DNA of 64,000 nt, taken from positions 2,852,001 through 2,916,000 of the forward strand of contig CAXXVF010000002.1 of the NCBI GenBank assembly GCA_963663605.2. Direction: 5' to 3'. The position numbers were made by a program, and so were the translations under genes. Positions 63,365 to 64,000 of the stretch are shown one piece after another (position 1 is the stretch's first letter; every line of letters starts with the position of its first letter). This DNA is from Sporobacter sp963663605 (GTDB lineage: Bacteria > Bacillota > Clostridia > Oscillospirales > Oscillospiraceae). Below the pieces are notes generated by a model. It saw nothing but the letters and a program-made list of their open reading frames with translations, did not search any database and was not told where the DNA came from.

Positions 63365-63401
63365 AAAATGACCTCAAAACAAGCTGTTTTGAGGTCATTT
63401 T
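63365..63401 (-). terminator. Terminator hairpin of the tRNA-Met remnant, copy 4
   Basis: AAAATGACCTCAAAACA and its complement form a perfect 17-bp stem with loop AGC. Compared with copy 3 the stem has compensating changes (TGACC/GGTCA for CACC/GGTG). Confidence 0.65.
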
Positions 63402-63403
63402 GT

Positions 63404-63448
<45 letters not shown>

Positions 63449-63805
63449 GTATAATAAATAGCTCGTTCAATCTCTGATTATCTTGGATATTCTTTGATTA
63501 TCAAAGGTTTTTGAGGTGGCGGGTTCACGCAACCTCTTACGAACTGCAGCGACTTATCACGGCAATAAACATCAAATAAACATCAGCTTGTAGGTAAGTA
63601 CGAGAATAAGTATAAATATTTAAATTTATATCTATATTCTCACATTCCTCGTAATATTGGGACAGCGAAAAGACGGCCATCATTTAAAAATTTAACCCTC
63701 ATTTTGGAAAGCAATACGGCTTTGCTTATATACTGCTTTTTTCATATAGGGTGGTATGTATTCAAACTTGCTGAGAAAGGTGCAAACGCGGCAGTTACGA
63801 TAATG

Positions 63806-64000
63806 CTAGACAAATTCTCTCGCAGCGTGATCCATTTCCTCCTCAGACGCGTCCGGATCGACTTCTGGATACGGAACGCCATCTTTATACTTATGTACCA
63901 GCATGTCTATATCATTAATGAGCTGCCCACACCACAAATCTATACCCGCTTCATTAAAGACCGGAATCAATCTTTCATCCTTTCCGCAGCTGTGGTGTTC
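63806..64000 (-). CDS. UroD-fold (MtaA/CmuA-like) protein, C-terminal part, cut by the window edge
   Basis: The minus-strand frame is open to the right edge and covers the last 64 residues. EHHSCGKDERLIPVFNEAGI followed by DLWCGQL is the typical zinc-binding and final-barrel region of UroD-family methyltransferases, here with the His-x-Cys pair (H-S-C) that the 29592 protein lacks. The end is acidic (EVDPDASEEEMDHAAREFV). It is the first gene of whatever lies beyond repeat copy 4. Confidence 0.65.
   Translation of the reverse strand, partial: EHHSCGKDERLIPVFNEAGIDLWCGQLINDIDMLVHKYKDGVPYPEVDPDASEEEMDHAAREFV

Overview
This looks like a Clostridia-type anaerobe (Firmicutes, possibly Oscillospirales/Eubacteriales). 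The indicators are strong Shine-Dalgarno sites with occasional TTG starts, ribose-type ABC systems with lipobox signal peptides, an SLH-anchored surface protein, clostridial 4-hydroxybutyrate genes, an Aco-type sigma-54 activator beside rpoN, and oxygen-sensitive Fe-S and Mo enzymes. Catabolic genes are clearly GC-richer than the nuclease region (20.5-25.6 kb) and the remnant-rich stretches. Species-level placement is not possible from the sequence alone. 

Layout. (1) 0-6.3 kb: tail of a peptide-type ABC binding protein, then two consecutive pairs of AprA-like FAD oxidoreductase plus dicluster ferredoxin. (2) 6.4-25.6 kb: transposase debris, then a molybdopterin enzyme of the pyrogallol-phloroglucinol transhydroxylase type (alpha and beta, minus strand). 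Divergent from it is a ribose-type ABC operon followed by an Old-Yellow-Enzyme-type reductase and a LysR regulator. After an IS200-like element and an IS3 remnant comes an AT-rich minus-strand cluster: HD hydrolase, PD-(D/E)XK nuclease, three proteins of unknown function and a truncated DUF2779-like nuclease, next to broken PLD-type and vsr genes. (3) 26-42.5 kb: PucR regulator, a second ribose-type uptake operon with a UroD-family protein and a natural permease-ATPase fusion, an MFS transporter, a beta-helix/SLH surface protein, integrase and transposase remnants. (4) 43-63 kb: a 4-hydroxybutyrate to crotonyl-CoA gene set followed by a complete acetoin-dehydrogenase-like complex (E1a, E1b, E2, E3), then an M24-family protein, a beta-hydroxyacid dehydrogenase and an amidohydrolase. 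Lipoate ligase, a sigma-54 activator and RpoN close the region. A well-formed -24/-12 promoter with three 11-bp upstream repeats precedes the first gene. (5) The last 200 bases hold the C-terminus of a second UroD-family protein. 

The most striking large-scale feature is a ~312-bp element present four times in the same orientation (about 6.42, 25.62, 42.58 and 63.28 kb). Each copy has paired AAACATCAAAT-type arm repeats at both edges around the 3' half of a tRNA-Met and its terminator hairpin. That is the anatomy of an attP site for a tyrosine recombinase, and C-terminal pieces of such integrases occur at 35.4, 37.2 and 63.0 kb. I infer that metabolic modules of 17-21 kb accumulated in tandem at one tRNA-derived site. 

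Proposed logic, as inference: the Mo enzyme, AprA-like pairs, OYE and the two uptake systems would process aromatic or methoxylated plant-derived compounds. The 43-63 kb module would couple oxidation by the lipoyl complex (making acyl-CoA and NADH) to activation and dehydration of 4-hydroxybutyrate toward crotonyl-CoA, under its own sigma-54 regulator and sigma factor.
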